Shown here: positions 38,001-42,243 of the stretch, one piece after another
Numbering within the stretch: position 1 is the first letter of the stretch
How the letters are laid out: the number at the start of each line of letters is the position of its first letter
From: Halesus radiatus
Lineage: Eukaryota > Arthropoda > Insecta > Trichoptera > Limnephilidae
DNA: 64,000 nucleotides
Assembly: GCA_022606495.2 (NCBI GenBank)
Contig: JAHDVE020005245.1
Location: forward strand, 62,001-126,000
Direction of reading: 5' to 3'
Position numbers and translations under genes: made by a program
Notes under the pieces: generated by a model
Databases searched by the model: none
What the model saw: only the letters and a program-made list of their open reading frames with translations
What the model was told of the DNA's origin: nothing

Positions 38001-41000
38001 ACAAGAACGATTCATGGAAGCGTATAATTAAATTTTCGCAGTCGGAATTCTGCCGCGGCCTGCCTTCAAATGTTCGATGCAAATTTGTAAAACTACATTA
38101 TTTCCTTGTAAATAGAAATCTCGCAGCCAATAACCGTCGTGGCTGGACGTTCAAATTCAAATATTCAAAGTAGTATTTTTTTTTTGATTTTCTGAGGTTT
38201 TACTGTATAACCCTCGTCTTTCAAAAGAGTCCGATACCGGTCCCAATTTTAAAGATGTTTTCTTTCTTATTCAGGTGCCGGCGACAAGGAGCAGTATCGC
38301 GCCTACGGCAAGACCTTCCGCAAGATGATTTGGCAGTGCCTGCAGAAGGACCCCACGAAGAGGCCCACCGCTGGCGAGCTCCTCAAACACCCCTTCTTCA
38401 AGAAGGCCAAAGACCGCAAGTACCTGACGCAGACACTGCTGGCTGCCGGGCCCACCATGGAGACCAGGGTTCACAAGGTATTGCGTAGTAAACATGAAAC
38501 CGAAAAAACAGAGAAAATAAAATGGTAACGGTAACAGCTGGGACTCGAATACAGGACCTCATGGTCTATCCGGGACCTTGCGCTCTAATCCATTGAGCTT
38601 CAGCTACCCCAATCCTTTTCGTCATTTTTATCGGTACCATACTTCGATTTGTATGAACTGTCACTATCATCTTCAATTATTTCCAATATATTTTTGGCTG
38701 CTACCTTTTTATCATGACTACAAGATTCTACCCAAATTTATTTGTATTCTTTAGATAGTGCCTCAGATACACTCATCCGATTTTTATTTACATGGAACAT
38801 CTGTTGACCTTTTCCACAAGTCTAGGATTAATAAAATTGAAAAACTTTTTTTTTTTTTTCAATTCTTATTACTACATTAATTTAAAAGAATTTCAGATCA
38901 GGGGGGTGTGTTTTACTTAATATTACACTAACTAACTAACCATCTCGCCGATTATCCGCAGGGGTAGACAGAGGACGGACCGTCAAATAACCCGATCTTC
39001 TTGATTCATTTGTACATTCTCTTCTTTTATTCTGACTCTTAACATGGCCCGACTCAAATATTTGATTCACTCGATCGTAACATCTCGTCCTCGGGCGTCA
39101 CTGGTTTCTTCTTCCATTCACATTTGCATCATATATTCACCTTGGATTCCTTTCTCCATTCATCCGCTCTACATGCCCTAACCATCTAAGCGTTCCTTTC
39201 TTAATCTTACTCATTACACTCACATCAGCCTTGCACTCTTTGCGAATCTAACCTTTTCACACGATCACACATGGTTTTACCACACTCTACTTTCATCCTT
39301 CCTCTGCCAGTTCCATGCCTCACTGCCATACATCAGGGTCGTTATCAACACTCGATTGTGGACTGCTAGCTTTACTTCTTTGGACAATTTTTTGTTAGCG
39401 TCAACCGCGTTTAATCCTCCATCTATGAAGTTATATGACACAGTATAAAAAATACAAAATTTTAATAATTCTAACAATAAACTTAACATTAAATAATAAT
39501 AATACATGCCTCCAAAACATTGAAATCAAAAAGTGAGTCTCCTGTTTTAAAATTACATTTTTGATTTGCATATACATACGTATGTATACTCTTTAAATAT
39601 TATTATCTCAAAATTATATTGGGTTCGTTCATTTAGTATAAAGTGCGCAAAACTGCGCTACATAAATGAACTGTCATTATTCTTATTCTATTCCCAGGCG
39701 AGCCAACGCCAAGCCGGCACATCGGGGCGACTACATCGCTCCGTTTCCGGAGAATGGCTCTGGTCTGAAGACGAGGACGCGGAAGAAGATAACAGCAGCT
39801 CCACGGGAGTCGGGACAGAGACGTCTCCGGACAGGAGGCCTATGAACCACCTGGACAGGGCTGACTCCAGCGACAGCGAAACGGTAGTTTTTTTTTGACT
39901 TACATTTGTTTTTGACGGAAATTGCAAAGGATCATAACTTGGCATCATGCTGTTTTTCAAGGAATGGAAATTGTTGTTCCGTTGATGCTTAATAATTTGT
40001 TTTCAATTTTTCTATTTCCTATGTGGATTTTTGAGTTTATTCGATTTAATGTATGATTTTTTGTTTTCAGGAAACGGAGTATGATCAGAGATCCATCACA
40101 GCCAACAGCGAAGACTTGGAACCAATCAACATGGTCCTCAGAATTAGGTATGTCCTCTCAATGTAATAATGCTGTGTGGATAAATGAAAAAGTGATTCAA
40201 TTCAATTCATTTACACTTTAAAAAGTTACTAAGTAAAAAAAAATAAACAAGTCATTTAAAAGCAGCTTCGTTGATGCCTAAATATGTCAATATCCTAATT
40301 GATTCTGTTAAACAACAAAGATTGCCCTCCCCCCGGCAAGCTCTTTGGCAAGTTGGGCTTGCAGAGAGATAAAACAGTCCATGCTGTCGGTGACGGAGAT
40401 AACCATCGGGAACATAGAAATGAATGCTCTCCATGAAGGCCGAGTTTTCAAACCATTCCGAGCATACCCAGGAGAAAGTCGTTACGATGGAGTCACGGAT
40501 AGTAGCCATACTCCCCCAGGTAGAGAAATCTCAGAAATTTTTTCTGGACTCTCTCCAACATGAGGGAATACTTCACCCGTTGTGGGCTCCAAATTACCAA
40601 CCCACTCTCCAAGTTTACTCCTTACTAAGGAATTGAATAAAATGATGAGAACCCGGGTATCTCTAAAATTCCTTGCAGTGCGTAGAACAAAGCCCAGCAT
40701 TCTCAATGAAGTGCTACAAGCCATCTCGATATGAACATGAAATGTCAGCCTACTATCAAACATGATCCCAAGATACTTCATAGTGGAGACACGTTTTAAA
40801 CTTTGGGCGTCCATTGTATACCGATAATACCAGGTATGACACGCCCTAGTGAATGACAAAATTAAACATATACCCCGGGTCTTGAAGAGACCCATATTGT
40901 AGGAGAAAGGAAACACAGAGGCCGGCAAATCATTCTATAGCCGAGATATTGAACTCAGGAATGAGTCATAGAAATGACGCATTCTCATGTGACAAATGTC

Positions 41001-41613
41001 AACTGTGTACATATGTTGGGCGTACGTTTGGCATGTTTCCCGTTTGTGCACCTGTGCTGAAGGGATCTGCAGGGTATCTCGGTTCTTTGCAGAAACGCCC
41101 ACCTGGACGACATCAGCTTTGTGTATTGTGTGTTGATTTCAGTCTATTTGATTAATATTCCGCCATCCCAATATTCCAGGAACGATCATCTGGAGCTGGA
41201 CGACATCCGCTTTGAGTACTGCCCCGGCAAGGACTCTGCCATGGGCATCGCGGGCGAGCTACAGGGTGCGGGACTGATCGACTCGCGCGACGTAACTGCC
41301 ATCGCACAGAACATGTGCCGGTTGATCGACAACGCGGCGCGCGGTAATCCCGCCTCGGTCACCTTCAGATTGGTGAGCCGTCATCCATATTGTTCTTCTC
41401 AAAAGAATGCCACCTGAGACCAAAATGCATTCTAAAATTTTATTCTAAACAACTTCAGGAATCACTGGTTAAAATCTATCGGGTACGCTCTGATACACTG
41501 TGTATATATTTTATATAATTATTTTGGTTTTTCAGGATTCTGTGACCTCAAGTGAAAATCTGGATGATAAAACGCTGATCGGTTTCGCTCAGATTTCCAT
41601 CGCCGACTTCTAA
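11007..41613 (+). CDS. fray: Frayed / OSR1-SPAK-type Ste20 serine/threonine kinase, complete 11-exon gene
   Basis: Joined exons: 11007-11082, 24206-24330, 30693-30786, 34119-34263, 35960-36125, 37281-37428, 38275-38477, 39698-39883, 40071-40147, 41180-41372, 41536-41613. All introns are GT-AG, phases agree, and the total is 1,491 nt (496 aa plus TAA), somewhat shorter than vertebrate OSR1. Seen: kinase domain about residues 19-300 with VI(G)xGAT glycine loop, AIK Lys48, HRD Asp148, DFG Asp166 and the VRHTFVGTPCWMAPE activation loop (Thr187); S-motif region GTSGRLH...WLWSEDED (about 326-345); an acidic Ser-rich linker; and a CCT/OSR1_C domain about 400-496 ending LIGFAQISIADF. Known for the family: activation by WNK, docking to RFxV/I peptides, phosphorylation of Na-K-2Cl/K-Cl cotransporters; Drosophila fray is needed for axon ensheathment. 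Intron 1 is 13.1 kb. Identity is very secure; the start is the first ATG after an in-frame stop at 10932. Confidence 0.95.
11083..11870 (+). other. Start of fray intron 1, nothing recognised
   Basis: AT-rich; no convincing coding segment on either strand. The minus-strand frame at 11321-11653 shows no family features. Confidence 0.4.
11875..12200 (+). repeat. Cluster of Penelope-type terminal motifs
   Basis: One inverted (GACCGGTTTCGTCGTGACC at 11878) and two direct segments (ACGAAACCGGTTTGG at 12039; GTCGAAGCCGGTTGG at 12155), each of the direct ones followed by (T)ATAAATAAAGTG-type tails. They share GAAACCGGT with the Penelope-like 3' end at 49.9 kb, but the upstream CUGANGA core is not intact in any. 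Confidence 0.4.
12201..13199. other. Intron 1, unrecognised; one palindromic patch
   Basis: GAACGTACGGGATATAGCGG then CCGTATCACGTACGTTC (13043-13082) forms an imperfect palindrome rich in CG. Overlapping frames at 12868-13198 on both strands share this patch and have no family match. Confidence 0.35.
13200..13325 (+). mobile_element. SINE body fragment (family S)
   Basis: GTGGCTTTAGCCGTGTTTAG...GGATCTGAATAGCCA...TATTTCCCAACCTTCCTC then CCCAATTGGGAATGCC, followed by loss of the 3' end. Confidence 0.65.
13370..14040. mobile_element. Inverted-repeat element with roughly 100-bp arms
   Basis: Left arm (about 13415-13530: GGGGAGAAGGACGTCAGGGA...ATACGATAAACATGGTGATT...AAAATATTTATTAC) is the inverse of the right arm (about 13930-14037: AAATATTTTTCTTTTTAAAA...TGTTTATCGTATTGCG...CAACGTCCCTCTCGCCC). 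No ORF. It directly abuts the foldback at 14045. Confidence 0.65.
14045..14215. mobile_element. Foldback of two hammerhead-like segments
   Basis: Near-palindrome centred near 14127: TTCACCACTTTATTAA...CGATGCTTTCTTCATCAGGA and TCCTGATGAAGAAAGCATCG...TTAATAAAGTGGTGAA. Each arm contains CUGAUGA-A-GAAAGC-AUC-GCUUUC/GCUCUC-GAA, i.e. the hammerhead core and stem II, but the stem III/H17 part is mutated. Related to the intact-looking motif at 62014-62056. Confidence 0.7.
14216..15330. other. Intron 1, unrecognised
   Basis: AT-rich with a GC-richer stretch at 14440-14580. Minus-strand frames at 14618-14827 and 14903-15166 were examined and show no family motifs. Confidence 0.35.
15380..15505 (+). 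mobile_element. SINE body fragment (family S)
   Basis: ATTCCCATCCCC...CCTCAGCCT...CCCCAATTGGGGATGC...CTGGCTCCAGACGGTTGGGA...CTTGTGCGATATTCAC matches the 3' end of the SINE at 17342. Confidence 0.7.
15715..16196 (-). pseudogene. LINE family alpha fragment, minus copy of an inverted pair
   Basis: Minus strand gives MFTRDRKADIGRRVNAGNS from 16190, then after about 240 bp of inserted DNA NGGLNAV...LITTLMYDNEVWNWQRKERL...NALEMR. Joined head-to-head with a plus-strand copy starting at 16200. Confidence 0.65.
16200..16785 (+). pseudogene. LINE family alpha 3' ORF remnant
   Basis: GGLNAVGANKKLSKEAKLAV, VLIPTLMYGSEAWNWQRKDE then, after frameshifts, RRIYDANVNGRRSRGRPRKT and NNRRECMR...VNEARSVCQDRV. 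This is the region after the RT domain of a non-LTR element, ending ...CCCTGCGGTGAAACGGCGTGATGGTTAG. Clade not assigned (RTE- or L2-like). Confidence 0.75.
17205..18400 (+). mobile_element. Diverged copy of family A interior, split by a SINE
   Basis: 17205-17271 (CACTACTAGATTTGG...CATACAAATAAGCA...GAGTAATTTCAT) and 17806-18400 match 1878-2560 in the same order (TGTTGAGCGTGAA, ACTACTGTTGTAA, CATATAGCTGATTAAATT, AATGATCTCGATAAAGTTAG). A full SINE (17342-17753) separates the halves. The copy also has a 60-bp internal tandem duplication near 18100-18230 (GTCCGTTATATCTGCAGTCT twice). Confidence 0.7.
17342..17753 (+). mobile_element. tRNA-derived SINE, full length (family S)
   Basis: tRNA-like head GGCCTCCACTGTTGAGGGGT with box B-like GGTTTAAATCC (17392-17402), then TGCGCACATTCCAGAGTGGA, GACCAGATCTGAATAGCCAG, CTGGCTCCAGACGGTTGGGA and a terminal TTCATATAAAAAAA. 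Sits inside an older element, so it inserted later. Confidence 0.8.
18401..19330. other. Intron 1, unrecognised
   Basis: AT-rich with no ORF of note and no repeat recognised apart from A/T runs. Confidence 0.35.
19370..19570 (+). pseudogene. LINE ORF C-terminus (jockey/CR1-like)
   Basis: Frame from about 19407 reads TYIPPTYNKTTLAKRNLQYF then SVKVFNILPLAIKTIT, KLTDFKRSMKIW and stops at TAG 19567. The LP..IK.I.....FKR...W signature is the usual end of jockey/CR1-type ORF2 proteins. Confidence 0.65.
19571..20300. other. Intron 1; one arm of a foldback family, otherwise unrecognised
   Basis: 19907-19975 (GTCCTTTTGTTCGGTTTCAT...TTAATATTATTTTCTTCAATGATTAAAT) resembles a single arm of the foldback at 46382-46627. 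The rest is AT-rich. Confidence 0.4.
20303..20682 (+). mobile_element. tRNA-derived SINE, reference copy (family S)
   Basis: Head 20303-20376 has box A-like TGGTTGAGTGG and box B GGTTCAAATCC, spaced as in a tRNA promoter. The body runs TGCGCACGTTCCAGAGTGGA, TATCGCCCTGGTGAAAGACC, GAATAGCCAGGTATTTCCCC, CCCCAATTGGGAATGCC, CTGGCTCCAGACAGTTGGGA and ends TTCATATAAAAAA. At least ten partial relatives lie in this window on both strands. Confidence 0.88.
21120..21830 (+). pseudogene. LINE family alpha reverse-transcriptase remnant
   Basis: Frame pieces give QGAFMSGRRCMD, FCAFVDLQKAFDRVDR (RT motif A), TKGVKQGCVMSPWLFN (motif B) and, after a frameshift near 21433, CLLYADDAVLIANS (motif C, catalytic YADD), then MNVSKSKVMVFE and DEFVYLRSMFTRDEK. 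It ends at FERRVSEGNSINGGLNA-like sequence near 21830. Broken by stops and frameshifts; inactive. On the sense strand of fray. Confidence 0.85.
21831..22440. other. Intron 1, unrecognised
   Basis: AT-rich; a CG-rich patch at 22065-22110. No coding signal. Confidence 0.35.
22446..22960 (+). pseudogene. LINE reverse-transcriptase remnant (jockey/CR1-like)
   Basis: Frame pieces: YYGVLFAIFRDSKKEVDK (22540s), IRSIKDLGVILDIQT (22688-22735), RDYINNVANKSLKLLGFIKR (22755 on) and TLHCSLIRPHLEYASVIW (22850-22903). The order and spacing (DLGV.LD, .F..YI..V..KS.K.LGFI.R, RP.LEYAS..W) are those of the RT thumb/connection of jockey-type elements. It abuts the next LINE fragment at 23090. Confidence 0.75.
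23090..23550 (+). pseudogene. LINE family alpha 3' remnant
   Basis: RTLMYGSEAWNWRRKDESRL...NAVEMR, then IRKECKIDVSIMSKIKKGAP and RRIYDANVNGRRSR, ending with CCCTTGGGGAGAAACGGCGT. Same family as 16200-16785. Confidence 0.7.
23551..24205 (+). other. End of intron 1; weak tRNA-like segment
   Basis: 23985-24050 contains a tRNA-like stretch ending GTGGGTTCAATCCTCTG (box B-like), probably a SINE head remnant. The branch/polypyrimidine region for exon 2 is TTGTTTGTTTTTTAAAATTACAG. Confidence 0.35.
24206..24330 (+). CDS. fray: fray exon 2 (glycine loop, catalytic lysine)
   Basis: 125 nt, residues 26-67. Acceptor TTACAG|GTATTGG, donor ATACAG|GTAAAT. Carries the end of the glycine-rich loop (GIGATAIVYSAYC), the AIK motif with the ATP-binding lysine (Lys48) and the start of helix C (EKWNTSMEELLKEIQ). 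It ends on a codon boundary. Confidence 0.96.
24375..24835 (+). repeat. Dispersed repeat K, split by a LINE tail
   Basis: 24400-24480 (GGCCCATTGTGCTATCTCCC...TTCACCTTATTCCC) and 24735-24800 (GTTTAGCCATGTCTCC...AACTCGCTAGGT) match the two halves of an uninterrupted copy at 42455-42600. The 250 bp between reads as a LINE end (RLDKKNFLHYGTKLYNKIPL...SFKNHNN) with the tail GTGAGGATATCATTATGTAT. Another partial copy is at 34318-34410. Confidence 0.6.
25010..25283 (-). pseudogene. LINE family alpha fragment
   Basis: Minus strand: AGNSV(N)RGLNAV...KKC(S)RRSEVSSPQWS-like remnant with ALTLM..GRHGTDRG, then the region corresponding to MHDLV.NVEI and LGWFGH. Recognised by CTGTCAGTTCCATGCCTCCC...CACTCCATTGTGGACTGCTA. 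Confidence 0.6.
25284..26030. other. Intron 2, mostly unrecognised
   Basis: AT-rich. AGTGATTTATTACCGCTGAA (25863) and its inverse near 26030-26055 (AATCGGTTTCACCAGTAATA) form a small inverted repeat bounding about 170 bp. Confidence 0.4.
26031..26240 (+). repeat. Dispersed repeat with degenerate hammerhead-like end
   Basis: Matches 46660-46860: CGGTTT(C/T)ACC(A/G)GTAATAAATC, then TTGAAAATGGC(C/T)TTGAAC(A/G)CCGAAACAGCT. The GG/GC...CC stem followed by GAAACAGCTGTC resembles the stem II, GAAA and palindromic stem III layout, but the CUGANGA core is TTGAAAA. Treated as a degenerate relative. Confidence 0.55.
26547..27390 (+). pseudogene. LINE family alpha remnant
   Basis: MSNLKVRCLLYADDAALIAI (RT motif C), then KSKVMVFERESTKTV, ILVNEEYSEQVHEF, and downstream GLNAVGLTKNCPKK, SEAWNWQRENESRL, RRSRERPRKTW-type pieces to CCCTGCGTTGAAATGACGCG. 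Frameshifted throughout. Confidence 0.75.
27411..27665 (-). mobile_element. SINE body fragment (family S) with internal duplication
   Basis: Inverse orientation of the SINE 3' body: GTGAATACCTCACAAGAGTC...CTGTGAGATTTTGGC through CCAGAGTGATACTGAGAGTA. An internal 40-bp segment (CGGTAAAAATCATTTCAAAC...) is tandemly duplicated at 27544-27620. Confidence 0.65.
27800..28010 (-). pseudogene. LINE C-terminal fragment (LGHV/GRP type)
   Basis: Minus strand PDTVREATPEAVRETGPTMT...CRCDGS aligns with PQTIFGEATPEAERRKAGPT...CRGDGS at 56284-56508. That copy carries LGHVFKMPED upstream, the usual RTE-like C-terminal tail. Confidence 0.55.
28040..28590 (+). pseudogene. 5' part of a non-LTR element: start of an endonuclease ORF
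   Basis: From 28501: MTKPKASNLLIVKWNITSLG then GKEIELAF, the N-terminal strand of an apurinic-type endonuclease ((L/I)..WN(I/V).SL..K..EL). The catalytic E/D/H motifs are not present because the frame is lost after 28590. The GC-richer 28060-28440 lead-in may be the element's 5' UTR. Confidence 0.5.
28935..29615 (-). pseudogene. LINE family beta remnant
   Basis: Minus strand matches the order seen at 7490-8062 and 50880-51400: PSVDMLGVTL-like (29470s), KLA..KLSIMCRA..YFNSAQLL, QNSKSIHLIDSQSKQADCSL, RSENGSLLRLVLEFNSSAVQ-like, LPASVFPPSYNKGLFKT, RRPSTQLCPRGELF. Several stops. Confidence 0.65.
29616..30690. other. Intron 2, unrecognised
   Basis: AT-rich. Near-duplicate phrases ACATGGAGATGG...TTTCAGAG (30417) and ATATGGAAATGG...TTTCAGAG (30504) suggest an old local duplication. 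No coding signal. Confidence 0.35.
30693..30786 (+). CDS. fray: fray exon 3 (N-lobe strands 4-5, hinge)
   Basis: 94 nt, residues 68-99, AMSSCNHENVVTYYTSF through LWLILRLLEG. Acceptor TTTTTTCCAG, donor GAAG|GTGAGT. SSCNHENVVTYY and the LLEGGSLLD hinge formed with exon 4 are characteristic of OSR1/SPAK. Flanking introns are 6.4 kb and 3.3 kb, both filled with repeats. Confidence 0.95.
30787..31480. other. Intron 3, first part, unrecognised
   Basis: No ORF that I can support. CAGCTCCTACGGCTCCCAGC-type short repeats at 31012-31045. Confidence 0.35.
31490..32370 (+). pseudogene. LINE family beta remnant split by a MITE
   Basis: 31490-31664 reads NLQCLAEYYTNRKCAPLSNL...SGLEPQNAHKNL; 32080-32370 reads HRRQVGKLSLFYHISMEDSP-type, DKLASLIPSPEKRAKCATNI, RMGRFYGSFLLTAQL and LPASVFPPSYNMGLFKTQV. 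These are consecutive parts of the family beta ORF; the 393-bp MITE at 31665-32057 lies between. Confidence 0.7.
31665..32057. mobile_element. MITE, deletion derivative of family A
   Basis: Termini CAGCACTAAAAAAAATCGCC and TGCATATTTTGGGGTGCTG are inverted. Arms of about 150 bp: GTTGCTAACTCAAGCG...TCTATACGGGTAGTTAGGAA...CGGTTTCAAAAGACAT against ATTGTCTTTTGAAACC...CCCGTATAGAATTTG...CATTGAGTTAGCAAC. Same arms as 1589-3150. No ORF. Inserted in LINE beta DNA. Confidence 0.82.
32870..33170 (+). pseudogene. PIF/Harbinger-type transposase N-terminal fragment
   Basis: ATG at 32870: MSSESSEDEALVCYLFFRTR, then after a stop/frameshift at about 32950 VHPYIERKFHCGLFIAAREL, DDIKFQQMYRMSKKTFEELV and HFTPHI. 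The R(R)xWVHP..R...G.F......EL..D..KF..Y.RMS..TF..L.....P.I pattern is the start of the HARBI1/DDE_Tnp_4 family. The catalytic DDE part is absent; the frame departs after KSPPIAHQAF. Confidence 0.72.
33171..33935 (+). other. Intron 3, end; GC-richer stretch of unknown origin
   Basis: 33180-33485 has an open 123-codon frame rich in Cys, Pro and Ala (PAPCLNSKDEWRV, CPACGITEVRGAAPASPPSR, FPTGPSKLTKL). I do not recognise it; it may be part of a mobile element. The remainder is AT-rich. Confidence 0.3.
33940..34122 (+). repeat. 41-bp tandem array containing the exon 4 splice acceptor
   Basis: Five units, with CAACAG (or variant) at 33952, 33993, 34034 (CTACAG), 34075 (CAACAA) and 34113: spacing 41, 41, 41, 38. 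Each unit reads TTTGTATTTC(C)GTCAACAG followed by (A/G)TGGCAGT...CAAATGAATAA. The last unit is the real exon 4 boundary (CAACAG|GTGGCAGTC). Confidence 0.9.
34119..34263 (+). CDS. fray: fray exon 4 (C-lobe start to HR of the HRD motif)
   Basis: 145 nt, residues 99-147: GGSLLDVIKHKMRVANCKHG, then FDEATIATVLKEVLKGLEYFH and NGQIHR. Acceptor TTTTTTTTTCAACAG|GTGGCAG is the last of five near-copies of the same intron-exon boundary; only this copy has a long uninterrupted pyrimidine tract and an open frame. Donor CACAG|GTGAGT splits the Arg codon before Asp148. Confidence 0.95.
34318..34700 (+). pseudogene. Repeat K fragment plus RTE-like LINE C-terminus
   Basis: 34318-34410 matches repeat K (CAATCTCCCCTGTTTCACCT). 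34500-34670 reads, with frameshifts, IRRPKFKWLDV-, then EEANSASWGNECERNRRGMD and EIL: the GRP(K/R).(R/K)WLDDVE...W...A..R..W..I tail of RTE-like elements. Confidence 0.55.
34701..35302. other. Intron 4, unrecognised
   Basis: Includes a T19 tract (34798-34816). No coding signal. Confidence 0.35.
35303..35632. mobile_element. Foldback MITE in intron 4 (family P)
   Basis: Termini AACGGCTGCACTGCCTGTTT and AAACAGGCCACGCAGCCGTT are inverted, and arms continue inward (GGATTTGAGGCCAAAACACC / GAGTATTTTGACCTTAAATCC; GAAGTATTTTACA / AAAATACTTCACATG). 330 bp, no ORF. A partial relative (50405-50570) interrupts the Penelope-like element. Confidence 0.75.
35633..35959 (+). other. Intron 4 end with weak LINE beta trace
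   Basis: GGTTGACATTTATCACAT (35744) and TCTCGAAAGACC (35838) match phrases of the family beta LINE 3' region, too short for a firm call. Polypyrimidine TTTTCCTTTCCAG precedes exon 5. Confidence 0.35.
35960..36125 (+). CDS. fray: fray exon 5 (catalytic loop, DFG, activation loop)
   Basis: 166 nt, residues 147-202. Acceptor TTTCCAG|AGACATA, donor GAGCAG|GTACGT. Contains DIKAGN (catalytic Asp148, Asn153), ADFG (Asp166) and the activation loop VRHTFVGTPCWMAPEVMEQ. Thr187 matches the WNK-phosphorylated T-loop threonine of human OSR1 (Thr185) by motif alignment. GC-rich compared with its intron surroundings, as are the later exons. Confidence 0.97.
36150..36480 (+). pseudogene. LINE remnant in intron 5
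   Basis: Frames give RGLGHVLNARRLTFA (LGHV tail) and, in another frame, GRCPVGCLRMKLVKAILGRL-like and APYRGDGFLTRPGQGEE. Resembles the LGHV..MPE....EGRRPVGRP tail of RTE-like elements. Confidence 0.45.
36481..37280. other. Intron 5, otherwise unrecognised
   Basis: Frames at 36503-36739 and 36660-36890 show no family motif. CTTGAATTTCTGATTGAACT-type 13-bp direct repeats (TTTCTGATTGAA / CTTCTGATTGAA / TTTCTGATCAGG) at 37205-37245. Confidence 0.35.
37281..37428 (+). CDS. fray: fray exon 6 (subdomains IX-X)
   Basis: 148 nt, residues 203-252. Acceptor CCCTGTTTCAG, donor CACTG|GTAAGT. Encodes DHGYDFKADIWSFGITAIEM, then ATGTAPYHKYPPMK and LQNDPPNLDTG. The DxWSFG motif and the PYHKYPPMK segment are diagnostic of the OSR1/SPAK subgroup. 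Confidence 0.97.
37546..38210. mobile_element. Possible pogo/Tigger-type element with LINE insertion
   Basis: Left end (TA)CAGTAGAACTCCGTTAATTC and right end TTTCTGAGGTTTTACTG(TA) are partly inverted and flanked by TA; CAGTA(G/A)AACTCCGTTAAT is typical of pogo-like termini. Inside, 37720-37815 and 38095-38190 are diverged direct copies (GTAAATCTAATTTTCACTAC / GTAAATAGAAATCTCGCAGC; CG(T/T)CCATTCAAATTCAAAT) flanking a minus-strand LINE beta fragment at 37830-38035. Confidence 0.45.
37830..38035 (-). pseudogene. LINE family beta 3' fragment
   Basis: Minus strand: NRSCVKQPGCGMICGPRFFP-type, SYNMGLFKTQVYSLLTSKRP, STQHPQR then GLEGNYFRPPV, the 3' end of the family beta ORF and its short 3' UTR. 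Confidence 0.65.
38275..38477 (+). CDS. fray: fray exon 7 (kinase C-terminal end)
   Basis: 203 nt, residues 252-319. Acceptor CTTATTCAG|GTGCC, donor CACAAG|GTATTG. Encodes YGKTFRKMIWQCLQKDPTKR, then PTAGELLKHPFFKKAKDRKY and the LLAAGPTMETR tail that closes the kinase domain (invariant subdomain XI arginine in KRPT). Confidence 0.96.
38497..38630 (-). repeat. tRNA-like segment joined to a foldback-family arm
   Basis: GAAACCGAAAAAACAGAGAA (38496) is the arm sequence of the foldbacks at 46382 and 52603. It is followed by a minus-strand tRNA-like region with box B GTATTCGAGTCCCAG and A-box-like TAGCTGAAGCTCAATGGATT. Acceptor pairing is not convincing, so a SINE-like remnant rather than a tRNA gene. 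Confidence 0.5.
38935..39425 (-). pseudogene. LINE family alpha remnant in intron 7
   Basis: Minus strand: DGGLNAVDANKKLSKEVKLA, VHNRVLITTLMYGSEAWNWQ, then RKDESRVW..., HKECKADVSVMSKIKKGTLR-type sequence and FDGPSSVYPCG. Antisense to fray. Confidence 0.72.
39698..39883 (+). CDS. fray: fray exon 8 (S-motif and acidic linker)
   Basis: 186 nt, residues 320-381. Acceptor TTCCCAG|GCG, donor GAAACG|GTAGTT. It begins ASQRQAGTSGRLHRS and continues GEWLWSEDEDAEED. The GTSGRLH serine (Ser328) aligns with the second WNK site of human OSR1 (Ser325). The rest is an acidic, Ser/Thr-rich linker (SSSTGVGTETSPDRR...RADSSDSET) typical of the region between kinase and CCT domains. Confidence 0.93.
40071..40147 (+). 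CDS. fray: fray exon 9 (linker to CCT domain)
   Basis: 77 nt, residues 382-407. Acceptor TTTTCAG|GAAACG, donor ATTAG|GTATGT. Encodes ETEYDQRSITANSEDLEPIN and MVLRIR. PINxVLR(I/M)R is the first strand of the conserved C-terminal domain; the last Arg codon is split with exon 10. Confidence 0.92.
40255..40860 (-). pseudogene. LINE remnant (jockey/CR1-like, family gamma) in intron 9
   Basis: Minus-strand frame contains LKRVSTMKYLGIMFDSRLTF, then HVHIEMACSTSLRMLGFVLR, FRDTRVLIILFNSLVRSKLG: the RT thumb pattern (.LG..FDS.LTF..HI.....S.RMLGFV.R...F......L.LF..LVRS.LE). Distinct from families alpha and beta. Confidence 0.7.
40861..41115 (-). pseudogene. LINE family beta fragment fused to family gamma
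   Basis: Minus strand PASVFPFSYNMGLFKTRG (40870s) plus RMRHFYDSFLSSISRL-like and TNVRPTYVHS(L)TFV-like pieces; the same end as at 7900 and 32290. Its frame runs directly into the family gamma frame at 40860, giving a chimeric 148-codon frame. Confidence 0.6.
41180..41372 (+). CDS. fray: fray exon 10 (CCT docking domain)
   Basis: 193 nt, residues 407-471. Acceptor ATTCCAG|GAACG, donor AGATTG|GTGAGC. Encodes LELDDIRFEYCPGKDSAMG, GELQGAGLIDSRDV and a C-terminal ASVTFRL strand. ELxxAGL(I/V)D and the RF(E) strand match the OSR1_C/CCT fold that binds RFxV/I peptides of WNKs and cotransporters. The residue after RFEY is Cys where hydrophobic or Thr residues are usual, so this copy differs mildly from the family. 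Confidence 0.94.
41536..41613 (+). CDS. fray: fray exon 11 (C-terminus and stop)
   Basis: 78 nt, residues 472-496 and TAA. Acceptor GGTTTTTCAG|GATTC. Ends DDKTLIGFAQISIADF, the usual final strand of fray/OSR1 proteins, so the protein is complete at its C-terminus. Confidence 0.94.
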   Translation, partial: DSVTSSENLDDKTLIGFAQISIADF

Positions 41614-42243
41614 ATTAACTGCATTTCATAGCTCACAAGAATAATTATTACTATCAATAATGCCTACACGCCATCATCGAGCACGGAGTTTCATCATCGA
41701 GCTTCACGGTCGGCCGTCATCGCTTCACATTAGAGATCAACGTGGATGGTGATGAAGATCCGCCATATCATCAGATGATATGTTGTAGTAGTTTCACTTC
41801 ATCGGAATGCTGGAATCGTCCCTTTGAAGGTGGAATTTCGTCGAGACCCAACATGGAGTGATGTACATGTAACAGTGAGATTTTGTAGAATTTTGGCTAA
41901 AATTATATTTAAAAATGGCATAATTTCATCGCTTGTATTACGGTAGGTATTCATGTTTGAGTGTGAAATCTTTTGGTTTTGATAGTAGAATTTCATCAAC
42001 TACAACACATGAATGATGAACACTCGCCTTTTATCACCCTATCTATTCGTCATCATTGTGCGATGAAAACGCACATTTGATGAACAACGATTATATCATA
42101 ATTAAATTGATGAACCTTCACTTCTGAATGATTTTACTTGTACATCAAGATGAAACTGTCTAAAAAAAAGAAATGTCCAAAGCTCACTTGATGAAATGTA
42201 AATCCAAAAAAAAATTGTCTATCATTTATAATATACAAATAAA
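41614..42243 (+). other. Probable fray 3' UTR
   Basis: AT-rich DNA after the stop codon with no ORF of interest. The first AATAAA downstream is at 42238-42243 and another is at 42845-42850, so the transcript plausibly ends near 42.26 or 42.87 kb. The start of the region (41680-41780) is rich in TCATC/GATGA runs. The end point is an inference from hexamers only. Confidence 0.4.
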
